Origin: Dryocosmus kuriphilus
Lineage: Eukaryota; Arthropoda; Insecta; Hymenoptera; Cynipidae
DNA length: 64,000 bases
NCBI GenBank assembly: GCA_038277395.1
Contig: CM076190.1
Location: forward strand, 125,828,197-125,892,196
Direction of reading: 5' to 3'
Part shown: piece after piece, positions 20,401 through 31,510 of the stretch
How positions within the stretch are numbered: the stretch's first letter is position 1
Layout of the letters: every line of letters begins with the position of its first letter
Notes under the pieces: model-generated
Seen by the model: only the letters and a program-made list of their open reading frames with translations
Databases searched by the model: none
Told to the model about the DNA's origin: nothing
Translations under genes and position numbers: made by a program

Positions 20401-20591
20401 TTGCGCGCAGGATTTGACTATCTTAGGTAGTGAACTTGACCCTCTTATGATAATCGAACTGATCATAAAATAATATTCATCTTAAATATTCAGAAAAACT
20501 TATAAAGTGTAGGTGGCATTATCTGGATAGTCAGGCTGACCATCTAAATTTTGACTATCTAACTTTGAATACTCAGTTTTCTCCGTGTATT
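20400..20591 (-). mobile_element. Right terminus of a DNA element with ACACGGAGAAA-type inverted ends
   Basis: It ends TTTTCTCCGTGTA. Read inward on the minus strand, it carries AGATAGTCA, GATGGTCAGCCTGACTATCC and further GATAGTCA motifs, resembling the left terminus at 9094. No target duplication is obvious. Confidence 0.45.
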
Positions 20592-20890
20592 ATCGAATAT
20601 TATCGTTTATTGTTTGAGTCATTGTCAATTATTACCCGAGTCGTTTCTGAGGTTGTTATAAATAAATGTCACATTTTATGAGTTTTGTAATAATAAAATC
20701 GAGCTTTATTACATGATACTAAACCTACTGCCTCTAACGTGATGTAAGTTAATTTAGAGTCTAAGCTAGGTGGTAAAGTTGCAAATCCGAGAAGATTACG
20801 AGTATACCTTTTGAAGTTTTGTATCTAGTGTCCCAAAAAAGGACTGGCGCCCGCGATTTCATTGAGTTTTAGGGTTTATACATAGCTTAT
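20592..20890. other. AT-rich stretch, no gene recognised
   Basis: The phrase TCGAATATTATCGTTTATTG beside the element end resembles the 50-bp tandem unit on the far side (8891-9060). I see nothing else. Confidence 0.3.
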
Positions 20891-21560
20891 CGCTTATCGT
20901 TCATTAGGGCAAGAAGAAAAGGACATCCGGAGATAAAGATTTCTTGACTTTGTGGAGCCGATTGAAAATGATCCCCATTTAATGGAACGTGTCATTACTG
21001 GTGACGAGACATGGATGTTTGAGTACGACCCGGAAACCAAAAAAGCAAGAATAAGGAAGCCAAAGATCAAATGCATGCTGGTTTGCTTTCTTGATAGCTA
21101 GGGAATTGTCCACAAAGAGTTTGTGCCTCAAGGCCAAAGAGAAAATTAACACTTTTACAGAAAGTTCCTTGAAAAACTTCGAAAAAGGGTTATGCGTGTG
21201 AGACCAAACATCTTGAACAACTGGATGTTGAATCACAATAATACGCCTTGTCACACACCCATTTCAGTAAACGAGTTTTTAGCTAGTATAAACATTCTTG
21301 TGGCTGCTCAGCGTCCTTATTCGCCTGACTTGAGTCCTTGGGATTTTTTTCTCTTCCCTAGATTATAAACTCACCTCAAGGGACGTCATTTTGGGACCAT
21401 AGAGAACATTCAAATGGCTGTAACCGACCAGCTGAAGGCTATTCCAGTATATGAGTTCCAGCACTGCTATCAGGAATAGATGAACCATCTCCAGCGCTGG
21501 TGGCTTCCTAGGGAAGTTATTCTGAAGGAGTATTGCATTGTAATTCTATTCGAATAAAAA
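20891..21560 (+). pseudogene. mariner-family transposase, decayed C-terminal two thirds
   Basis: The plus strand shows DPHLMERVITGDETWMFEYD with the first catalytic Asp. RPNILNNWMLNHNNTPCHT follows, where the second catalytic Asp of the usual HDN motif is Asn. PYSPDLSPWDFFLFPRL then carries the third Asp, and VTDQLKAIPVYEFQHCYQE is the C-terminal helix. At least three in-frame stops and two frameshifts interrupt it (for example CFLDS-stop-GIVHKEF). The N-terminal DNA-binding domains are absent. This is a different, much older mariner lineage from the copy at 16619-17910. Confidence 0.85.
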
Positions 21561-21708
21561 AAAATTGAAAGAGTCAGCCTCATTACTTAATTTACAGAAC
21601 TCGAATATTTTTTATTTTAAATTAGGTTTCGATTTAAAATCATTCATTATTAGTTAAAGTTACTCTTATTTAACTAATCCTATTTTACTTCTGGGATTAT
21701 TTAGAGAT

Positions 21709-22445
21709 GAAATTTGCAAGAGCTATATATGCCTCAAATAGTTCTTTATAATTCTTTAATAACGAATATTGGGAAGAATTTTTTCATGACGTTCGACCCT
21801 CCTGGAAGGTTCCGTCGCCTTATAAATTAGACCATTCTCTATTAAATGCAGAGTACAATCGAGTTGTAGAAGATGTGAAAAAAAGTAGCAGATGCTTCAG
21901 TACTTGCTGTATAGTGTGAGAGTTGGACTAATCAGTGGTACTTTCTATATTAAAAAATTTATTTTTAAACAAAACTGAATAATTCAAGTATTTTGTGTAC
22001 TTCAGAGCCTATATTGTATAGATCTCTTCCTACGAAGGAATAATGACGTATTGAAGTTTAATTATCAGCGATTATGTTAGAAGTCATCGAAGAAGTAGGA
22101 CCACAAAATGTTTTCGCGATTGTAACAGATAATGATGCTGTGGCGGTTTTATCACGTAACATAGTTCACACCAAATATCCACATATTGCGGTACATAGCT
22201 GCTCAGCTCATTGTTTAAACTTGCCTGTAAAAGACATCGTAGATTTACCAACATCTAAACAGTTAGACGGAGTCGCAAGAGAAGTCATAAAAGAAGTAAA
22301 TACTTCCGCACGTACCAAAGTAATTTTTACCGAAAGTGAAGAAGTCACAATAACTCCAGATATAAAAAAAATAATTTTGGACTATGACTTTTGGACTGGT
22401 CTTTTATGCTCGATGGAACTTCTAATACCAATTGGTAATAAATAA
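21709..22445 (+). pseudogene. hAT-type transposase (DUF659-like), fragment
   Basis: The first piece reads MKFARAIYASNSSL, then NEYWEEFFHDVRPSWKVPSP and LLNAEYNRVVEDV, the hAT segment that precedes the catalytic region. A stop follows and about 150 bases have no clear frame. The second piece (22074-22445) reads VIEEVGPQNVFAIVTDNDAV with the second-Asp motif TDN, then HSCSAHCLNLPVKDI, the C-x2-H hallmark of hAT transposases. It ends at IPIGNK before the C-terminal dimerisation domain. Seen: the motifs. Known: their order in hAT transposases. It is broken and truncated, so inactive. Confidence 0.8.
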
Positions 22446-23080
22446 GAATTCTAGAAGGAGACGATTGTCTTTTAAGTAAAGTACCTGAAGCGTTTTGATA
22501 TACGCTTCCAGCGCAAAAATTGTGAACCTATCGGTTCATGACGACTTTGCACACAAAATGGCCCCAGTGCAAACGACACCGACTCACGCGTCAAAAAAAA
22601 CCCCCCCGTTTCCCAACTTTCGACTTTGTGAACTTAGAAAAAATTTCGATTTTGTAGACTTAGAAAAATTTCGCCCTTTTGGACTTAGAATATATTCGAC
22701 TGTTACGGGCCTAGATTATTTTCAGTTAAAGAAATTTTAAGAATCTCACCTTTTTGGGTCACGAACGAACTGATCATTCGTTCGCGATTCAAGAAAGGTG
22801 ACCTGTCACAATTAGACCCATCACCCGTTCATCTCTTTTTCCCTTTTTAACAAACACTAGCGACTGGAGCTCGGCATCGTTTCTACCTCACCGGTTGCCT
22901 TAATTTCTACTTCTTCACTATCAATATTATTATTAATATTATTCTTACTATCACTTAATATTATTAATATTCCTACTATTGCTATCATTATTATTATTAT
23001 TCTCACCCTAGACTACTTATATATAATGCAACTAACCGGCGAATATCGTTGCGTAGAATTGTAAGTAAAGAAAATTTAAA
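22446..23080. other. Non-coding stretch with a short tandem repeat
   Basis: Four units of about 26 bp with the phrase TTCGACTTTGTGAACTTAGA lie at 22618-22720. Further on are TATTATTA-rich tracts (22920-23010). This may include the far 5' region of the Jockey-like element. Confidence 0.4.
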
Positions 23081-23585
23081 GTGCAGGAGCTCGACGGCGA
23101 AGCAGGCGGCGTGGGCGAGGTTCACAGCGAACGACGCGATTGTACCGTGCTCGCCAAATACTCGAGAGTGGGAATCTCATTGCAGTATTGACGCGTGGGT
23201 GGGAGATATATTGAGCTTCACCCATAAATACCGACCGTTTTCGCACATTCATGATCGATTTTGCATCTGAGAGATCAGATCAGGACGACTCATTTTGCAT
23301 CTGCGGAGGGCTCTGAATTTTCGTACAGTTCGAGTGAGATCAGAGATTCGATCAGATTCGATGGATCGCTTAGAGGAGGTTGAGGATTGATTCACTGCCT
23401 TTGTTTCGTCTGCGTAACGTAGGTCGTAGTATTTGCTGCTGAAATTGAGATATACGGAAGAGTTTGGCGCACGTCTGACTCTATCATTGCCGAGAGTTGA
23501 TGGTGTTTTGCGCGCAACTATCGTCAAAGTGAAAAGAAAACTCAACTAAGGAAGGTGACCCTAGTTCACCCTCCCTTCCACAACA
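23081..23585 (+). promoter_or_regulatory. Probable 5' UTR and internal promoter of the Jockey-like element
   Basis: There are about 500 bases of balanced composition without a long open frame just before ORF1. Non-LTR elements carry an internal promoter in this position. This is inferred from position only. Confidence 0.4.
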
Positions 23586-24480
23586 ATGCCTAAATCACCA
23601 AGATTGATGGTTAGGAATTGGAACACAGAAGATGAACAAGGCAATGTTAAGAAGTTTAAGCCATACTCTAAAGAAGAAGCTATAAACGAAAGACCTATAA
23701 AGATTACACCGGCTGAACATCCTGCAATCCGAAACTGCAATGAACCATGACACTGAAGAAATCCAATCAAACAAGACTGAGACCAAAAAAGACTCCAGTG
23801 ATAATACTACAGCAACCTCCTCAAGAAATGGCAACAAAAAATCAAGAAACCCGCCTATTATAATTGAAGGAAAAATTAACGACCTGGTGATGCTGATAAA
23901 TCCTATACATGAGGTCACAGAAGGAGAACTAGAAATTCTTAAGAACAGGAACTCATAAAGACTCACAATCTACACCGATCTAGCAGAGGACTATGGAAAA
24001 ATCCAGGAACTTTTCATTAGAAAGGAAATACCATTTTATACTTTTAAAAAGAAGGGTGAGAAGTTAGTGAAATTAGTTATCCGTGGTTTAGAACTATTGG
24101 ATTATAGTGATATAGTGAACAGCCTTGAAACTCAACGTCTCAAAACCTCAAGTGTTTTACTCATGAAACAAAAAGTTGATAGACAATATGTGAATCCAAT
24201 TTATCTGGTGACGCTAGCTAAAGACATAAAATCCATAGAAGCTTATAAAATCAAAGTGGTCTGTTTCATGAGGATCTCATGGCAAAAATATCAAAACAGC
24301 AAGAGGACAACTCAATGCCGTAGATGTCAAGTATTCGGCCACGGATCAAGAAATTGCCATGCCACACCAAAGTGCTTTATGTGCCTTGACACATACATCA
24401 CACAGGAATGTGAAAAACCTAAAGGCACTCCACCCCTGTGCGCGAACTGCAAGGGCAGCCACACAGCTAGTTATTCTTGA
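23586..24480 (+). pseudogene. Jockey-like ORF1 (gag-like, zinc knuckles)
   Basis: It starts MPKSPRLMVRNWNTEDEQGN at 23586. A frameshift near 23728 moves to the frame with NPPIIIEGKINDLVMLINPI, a stop at 23956 interrupts the RNA-binding region, and the frame resumes with IPFYTFKKKGEKLVKLVIRG. Three zinc-knuckle-type clusters follow: CRRCQVFGHGSRNC, CFMCLDTYITQEC, and a last one opening with CANCKGSH. In Jockey-clade elements ORF1 packages the RNA and carries three such knuckles. The second cluster lacks its usual His spacing, and the last ends in TASYS with no final Cys, so zinc binding is probably damaged. Confidence 0.82.
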
Positions 24481-24859
24481 TGTGCAATCTACAAAAAACA
24501 CTTGGAAAGAATCGATAAATTAAAATGTCAGAGACAACAAAGAGGCCAAGGAAGAACTGAAATTAAACGACATTACGAAGCTACTTAACGTGCGAACTTC
24601 CCACCGCTCTCAAGAGCTAAACCGCAAGCTACAGTACCGCTCCCCACCTGGCCAGGCAAAAATGCATCACGATGGCAAGAGGAAGAAGATCAGAGAAAGG
24701 GATCAACACAAATACAAGGTCATTTAGGAATATTCCAAGAAATAAATCAATTCTGCGATCTAGGAAAATTATTTAAACTATTACTGAGACTCAAAGATAA
24801 ACTTACCAAATGTACAAATAATTTAGAACGATTACAAGCCTTTTATGAGCTAACTGCTT

Positions 24860-25823
24860 AGATTTATGGCTAAGAATTTCCGAAATTAAATCACTCAATA
24901 TTGTCCACTGGAATGCTGGTGGCTTTGAAAATAAATCACATGAAATACCAACGTTTCTGCGAAAATATAAAGTAGATATCGTTATAGTCAGTGAAACGTG
25001 TTTGCGCATAAAAGTAGAATACGGATCCCAGGATTTAAATGTTACCATAAGAATAGAATATGCAAAAGAGCCTCTGGGGGAGTAACCCTATTCGTTAAAA
25101 ATAATATACCTTGTATTGAAGTATGTATTAATGATCTTGAAATCATAGAAGCGCATGCCGTCAGTCTTGAGAATAATATCCTTGCTGTTGCCCTCTATGC
25201 CCCAAAGAACAATATTGTCCAGTCTGATTTGCTTCAATTATATACAGCTTAAGCAATAAAATCACAGCGACAGGAGATCTTAATGCTAAACATACCTACT
25301 GGAGCTGCTATCATGCCAATAAAAACGGAAATGTCATATTCAACTATATCGAAACTAAATCAGTATATTTAGCCTATCCAAATGATTTTACATAATATCC
25401 TCATAATCTAAAGGCAAGACCCAGTGTAGTAGATCTTGCTTTTTATAAATATGTAGCAGAGCCTAAAAACATTGTTACCCTTGACGTGCTTGACTCATGA
25501 CTACAAACCAGTCCTTATGATAATTAATGAACAAAGAATTGAAACTTCAAATAATGAGCCCCCTAAAAATCTTGGATTACAAAAATGCTGATTGGAAACG
25601 ATTAAAAAATTATATCAATGAAAAATTAACGATAAACTCCTTGCAGAAGCCTACTGACTCAATTGGTAACTGTCTAGCTGAACTAACTCAAATAATCCAA
25701 GGTGCAATTAAATTAAGCATGCCTCTAGAATCCTTTAAAAAATATAAGGAGACATTATCTGACAGCATACTCCAAAAAATTCATAAAAATATCCTTCGTA
25801 AAACCCATCAAAAGACAAGGAAC
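24860..25823 (+). pseudogene. Jockey-like ORF2, endonuclease part
   Basis: The apurinic-type endonuclease is recognisable through LVHWNAGGFENKSHEIPTFL, VDIVIVSET with the catalytic Glu, RASGGVTLFVKNNIP and, across frames, GDLNAKHTYW. At least two stops and several frameshifts break it (for example after LLQLYTA and after the NDFT region). After the endonuclease the linker reads LDYKNADWKRLKNYI. The sequence ends at 25823, where the Gypsy element is inserted. It is inactive. Confidence 0.8.
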
Positions 25824-28374
25824 TGTGACGCAACCTTTTCCTATAGATGTTAAAGGGGTCCTTTTTGGGCCTCGCACAAACGTAAAATAATAAATCTTCG
25901 ATAAACCGGGCGCCAGCCTTCCTAAAAGCAGTCCTGTACAAATAACTGAACTCTCTACTCAAAACTCAAGGCACCTAAAAGAAAATGTCTAAAATACCAA
26001 ATAAAACTTCCAACTCACGACAATGCGAGTGCTAGTCGGGTAAGGAACAAACGACGGCCACCAGGCTAATTATTGCCAGCCCCGAATCCTAACGCTGTTC
26101 CACAAATTAACCATAATCCAAAACATCAAAAAGAAATAAAGTACTTAACTCAAGTTAAAACGTAAAAGGTTCCTAAAGTTCAGATGTACATAAATATAGA
26201 TCGACAATTTATTGGCAGTAAGTAATTCGAGGGGATTCCACAAAATATTCGGAAGGACATGTTGATTCAAAAAAAAAAAAAACGAACGGTAACAATATCT
26301 ATAGTGCAATATCATCGATAAAAGGGATGTGCTAAAATAATACTAACATTCGGAAACGCCGGGAGTAGACACGCTACTCGGTAAATGTCGGAAGGAGGAA
26401 TCCATGCACATATGTGTTATATAATTATAGAATCCAAACGGTTTACAAAAGAGACTACAATGTTAAATTTCGGAGACTCCAAATACGAGATTTTAAATAC
26501 ACATTGCTAAATGGAAAACCCAAACATACAATAATAAAGGGGGAGGCGCTATTTACTGTCGAGAGATTACAAAAAAAAATCACTTTATCGGGAGGACGCA
26601 TGGTTTTATTAACCTAAGAAAATTCTCGAATATACAAAAATTTACGGTAATTAAGTACAAAAAGAAATGAAGCTAAACTCAAGTGTGCAGAATACAAGGG
26701 ACAAGGTCAAAATGGCGGTATAGGGAGAAATTATTTTCGGAAGGTACTGGACTCGACACTTTGGGCTAAATACAGGGGCTCTAGAATACACGGGAGGAAC
26801 GGATTAACATAATTCGAGAGGTCTTTGTTTTCAAAAAAAAAAAAGGAACAGTTGTGAAAAACACTTCTTAGTCGGTGACGGGGTCAGAAAAGGAAACCAT
26901 GTTGAAAAAGGAAAAGGTTTCAAATCACTTATTACTTTAAAGAAATCGTAAGCAATAGGAGGGGTACACAAAAATAGATTAGCGCGAAACATGGCTAAAT
27001 ATAAAAAAAACGAGAACTTTATAAGGCGGAAGGACAAAGCGGGTGTTATATGGTGGAAAAGGCATAGTCTATCGTCGGCACTCCAAAAAAATGGTACTTT
27101 ACTCACACATTTAGAGAAGGGTGATTCAGCCAAGGGTAATACATTTATCGATTAAAGAAAAATGCCTTAGCTGGACCACGAGAAAAGAAAATTCCTACCT
27201 TCGAGACCCATCTCTACCAAGTTCCGTTAGGATTTTCTTCTTCTGTTCAGCCTTTCGTGTACAATAGCTCAGACTCAAATGCTCGCTTCGGCTTCTTTCT
27301 GTCGACTCGGCGTGCTTTTTCGTGACAGATACCGACGAGTGTCGGAGTAGGGGAAAGGACAGTGAGAAACAGGCGCGCGGAGTTCGATTGAGGGGTCTCT
27401 GCGGTCTTGATCAACATGGCGGACGTCTGGCCCTCGCTTTTATATGGGTCTCTGCGGTCCAATCCAATATGGCTGACATCTGGTGCTCGCTAAATACGTA
27501 TCTTTGCGTTCTTGTTCAAAATGGCCGATATCTGGTGCTCGCTGGTCTGCTCTGCTACCGTAACTTCTCTCCGCTTCCTTCCTTCCTTCTGATTGGCTGT
27601 CAACACCCTGTGTTATAATATGCACTGAGGGACTCGAAGCCTTTTTCGGATGGTTGAACTTCAGTTGAGTGTTGATTGGTGAACCTAGCGGCCGGCAGAT
27701 GTAGAATGGTCCAGCATACAACCCTCGTACAGATTTGAGAAAAATACTAACATTAGTATTATTTCCCCGATAAATATGGCAGAAATGCCTGTCCAATATC
27801 GGACTTTGTGGCCTTTTCCCCCGATACGATAATTTTGGCAGAATTTCCTATTCATTAAAAGATTTTGTGGTCAATTCGCCCCTAACTTTATCCCTAATTG
27901 TAATTAAAGGATAGCCAAAAAAACTTTCTCAATCCAACATAAATTTACCTTCCGATGTGCATCCTGGAGGTAAATATCCTTAGTACGCCCGCACCTGGAA
28001 CTAGCCTGGGGTTTAGGGCTGACGGTAATACAATCCCGCTAAACTTGAAGTAGCCTGAAGTAATCTGAAGGAAGTCTGTAGAGGTCTCTGAACAGCAGAA
28101 GCCTCGCTTAACAAAGGAGGTGGCAGCAGACCCTACTCGTTAGCTCAACGAAGCGACGATATTCTTGAATTCCTTATTTCAAGACCATGTATCCTCACAA
28201 TTCGCCATAAAAATAAATAAGTAACAAAACAAGGTTCAGTCTATATACTAAAATTAACAAACAAATACGCCAGAGAGTGCCGAAGCTATACGAAGGGCTG
28301 AATATCTAGCATTTAACTCAAAATTTTAATACTGAATTTAACTATTATGAGGGTACAAAACTGCAACATAACAA
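25824..28374 (-). repeat. 3' LTR of the Gypsy element (2551 bp)
   Basis: The outer edge is fixed by the GAAC duplication. The inner edge, CAACATAACA, corresponds to CAACATCACA at the far end of the right LTR. Only 27515-28374 (860 bp) is shared with the right LTR; 25824-27514 has no counterpart there. The shared parts differ at a few percent of sites. Confidence 0.65.
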
Positions 28375-28395
28375 CTCCCCTCCCCTTGGGGAGGA
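28375..28395 (-). promoter_or_regulatory. Polypurine tract next to the 3' LTR
   Basis: On the minus strand, CCCCAAGGGGAGGGGAGT abuts the LTR edge. This is the expected primer site for plus-strand DNA synthesis. Confidence 0.6.
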
Positions 28396-28536
28396 CCGAG
28401 CAGGTCTCAAGCAAGCGGGAGACAAAAAAAAAGGAATGAACGAGAACATTATACAATACGAACGAGAACTCGAGAGCAGGAACTAGTTCCGCAGTGAGAC
28501 AGACATAAAACGATAAAGCTTAACTCCAAAATTAAA

Positions 28537-30000
28537 TCAAAATTCAGTACAAGGGCACAACTTTGCTGAAATATCTTTAACCTTAGACGATGGGATTCGA
28601 GAAGGAGACAAAACCAGGTCTCCTTTGCGGAATCTTAGCTTTCTACGCTTGAGGTTGTAATATCCGGATTGCTTCGCGAACGCCTCGTCTAGATTTTTAA
28701 CCACCCAGTCGCGCATCGACTGAATCTTTTGCATCCCCTCATTCCACGATTCCCGATCCCGAGGTTTTATTTCCGACCCGTCCTCGACTCGTTTCCTAAG
28801 GGAGTTTGTCGGTAGTGGGTCTCTGTCCATGTTCAGAAAGGCGGGGGACGATTTAAGGGAGGTGTGGAATGCGGAGTTGTACGCGAACCGAAATTCCGAA
28901 AGGTATTGATCTCCACATATTGTGATCCTTATCTGTAAAAGAAATGATCATCGTTTTAAGGATCCTATTCACCCTTTCCACCGGATTCGCCTGGGGATTG
29001 TAGGGAGGAGTGGTAGTGTGACAGTTGTTGAACTCTCGGGTTAAATGGAGGAGAGTGTTATTGACAAATTCAGTACCGTTGTCGGTGACCAATACTTGAG
29101 GCCTTCCCGAGCGATTGATGGCATACTCGCGGAACGCAGACTCAATCTTTTTGCCCGTGGCCATGCGCAAAGGCACGACTTCTATCCACTTTGAGAACAG
29201 GTTTGAATTACCAGGATATACTGGAATCCCAACCTGCTTATAAGTAGGGGGCCCATGATATCCGCCGCTATTACTATCTGAGGTTCTTCTACAACACGAT
29301 GTCCCATTAACCCTGCCGGCGCTTTTTGCTCGACTTTACACGTTTGACAGGTTGTACAATTATTTACGTGCCTGTTCACGTGCCTGTAATAGCCAGGCCA
29401 GTAGTATCGCCGTGAGACCAACGCTTAAGTCTTCTGTGTCCTTAGATGACCAGCTTGTGGGTCGTCATGGGCTTCGATCAAAACGATTTCTCTCTCCGGG
29501 TGGGTAGGAACTAATTTTCAATCATCGAGATCATCAACAAAGTCTGTTACTAATTGATTAGGTCGGTAGTGGTACAATCTATCGTCTTTAATTTTCCATG
29601 TCGGGAATCTCTCTGGAAAATCAGACAAGAATCTCTTCAGGCGTAAAGGTTTCAAACATTCGCGATAAAGCGTCCGGAACATAGTGTGAGGAACCCTTCC
29701 TATGCAGAATGTCGAAGTCATATTCAGACAAAGAAAGTGACCATCTCGCCAGTCTACCGGTCGGATTCTTTAAATTATGCAACCACCGAAGGCTACTGTG
29801 ATCCATTGTCACTATAAGTTTATACCCCTCTAAGTAGGGTCTAAATTTCTGGACGGTCCACACAATAGCAAGGCATTCTTTCTCGGTGGTTGTATATTTA
29901 ACCTCGGCATCGCTCAAGGTCTGGCTAGCATACGATATGAAATATTGTACACCCTCTACGCTCTGCGTAAGGACAGCTCCTAATCCGATATTACTCGCGT
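28537..30000 (-). pseudogene. Gypsy pol: RNase H and integrase, frameshifted
   Basis: Read on the minus strand from 30000 down. RNase H: AEVKYTTTEKECLAIVWTVQ, then TMDHSSLRWLHNLKNPTGRL and DALSRMF. Integrase zinc region: RYYWPGYYRHVNRHVNNCTT with C-x2-C. Integrase core: first Asp in AADIMGPL, second in VLVTDNGTEFVNN, Glu in NPVERVNRILK. A basic C-terminal domain follows (YYNLKRRKLRFRKGDLVL). It is split into four frames (breaks near 29620, 29450, 29180 and 28840). Known: the order RNase H then integrase is typical of Ty3/Gypsy. It cannot yield a continuous product. Confidence 0.87.
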
Positions 30001-30184
30001 CTGTCTGAAGTGCAAAGGAAATGTCGAAATTGGGGCACGTGAAAACAGGGGCTTGGGATAGGCAACGTTTAATTTCCTCAAAGGCGAACTGTTTTTCTCC
30101 CTCCCAAATCCATTGTTGTTTCTTTTTCGCCAGTTCGGTTAGCGGAGAAGCTAATGTCGCGAAATTTGCGAGAATCCTGCGGTA

Positions 30185-31400
30185 TCAACTAGCTAAGCCT
30201 AGGAATCTACGCATTTCCTTGACGTTGCGGGGAATGAGATATCTAAGAGCGGGCTCTGTTTTGTCCGGGTCGGTTTGTAAACCGTTCTCTTTTACTAGAA
30301 AGCCTAAATAATGGACCTGGGGGCAGCAGAATTCACATTTGTCGTGGTTAACTTCTAATCCAGCGTCTTTAATCTTTTTCAACACCCTAGCAAGCCATTC
30401 GAGATGTTCTTCGAACGTTTTAGTGACGATGATAATGTCATCCAGATAGGCGAATGCATGTGGTTCCATTGCGGGTCCGATCAACCTATCTAGAAGGCGC
30501 TGAAATATCGCGAGGGCGTTTGTAAGGCCAAAGGGCATACGTTTAAAATGAAACAATCCCCTTCCCGGAACTGTAAAGGCTGTTTTGTCACGACTAGCCT
30601 CTTCGAGGGGAACTTGGTGAAAACCTTTACACAAATCTTTGTGACCTGATTCACTTCCCGGAAATCCAAATAAAAACGATAACTCCCATCGGGCTTGATA
30701 GCCATCACTACCAGAGATGACCAAGCACTAGCCGACGGTAATTGCCGATGTCTATCGTATGTTCTACCAAGTCAGCTCGTCCGGGTTTCCCAGTTGGTTT
30801 CGGTAATTCGCGCTCTAGAAAGTCTTTAAGCAGATCGGCTTCTTTTATGGAAAGTTCCGTAAGTCCGCAACAATTTTCCGCAGAATAACCTTCTGTCTCA
30901 AAATGATATTTCCTACTAGGCTTATCTTTAAAATTCCAAGTTCGGTCCACAAAATCTACTTTTAACTGAAATATTTTACAAAAATCTAGGTCTATTGCAA
31001 AATGAACCGGCAGTGAATTTAAAATCCTGAGGACTACAGGTTGTGTACGACCGTGAAGTTCCCATCGGGGCAATAATTTCGTGAGAAACTAGTTCGATTT
31101 GACTATTGGTAACTTGAACGCGACCTCGTCTATTGATTGTTTTTAGCTTTAAATTTTCAATTAATTTTAAACCATCTAGCCCTACAAACGACCTAGAGGC
31201 TCCACTATCTAACATAGCTTTAATCTGCTGTCCCTGAATACAAACGGTTAAATACATTAAAGACTGGGGACCCAATAGGGAGGATGATCAATAGGAAAGT
31301 TCGGATATTTTGTAAATGGAGACCGAGTCGGTAAGATAGGGCACGGCCTCTAAAATCGCATTACAAATTTCTGTTAGGTCGATATCGGGGTTAATTTGGT
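30185..31400 (-). pseudogene. Gypsy pol: aspartic protease and reverse transcriptase, frameshifted
   Basis: Protease: IKAMLDSGASRSFVGLDGLK, with the DSGA active site, at about 31180-31220. Reverse transcriptase: MAIKPDGSYRFYLDFREVNQ, then AFTVPGRGLFHFKRMPFGLT, the catalytic FAYLDDIIIVT (about 30430-30460), and LGFLVKENGLQTDPDK. Three frames are needed (breaks near 30720 and 30620, and at the end near 30185). The protease stays in one frame with the start of the RT connection. The gene reads opposite to the surrounding Jockey-like element. Confidence 0.88.
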
Positions 31401-31510
31401 CAATACTGACATAAGAAACGTCGGTAGATGAGAGAGAGATACAATAGGACTGGGGGGCCCAGATATTGGACTCGCTATAGGGATCGGTGGAGTGTGACTG
31501 ATAATATATG

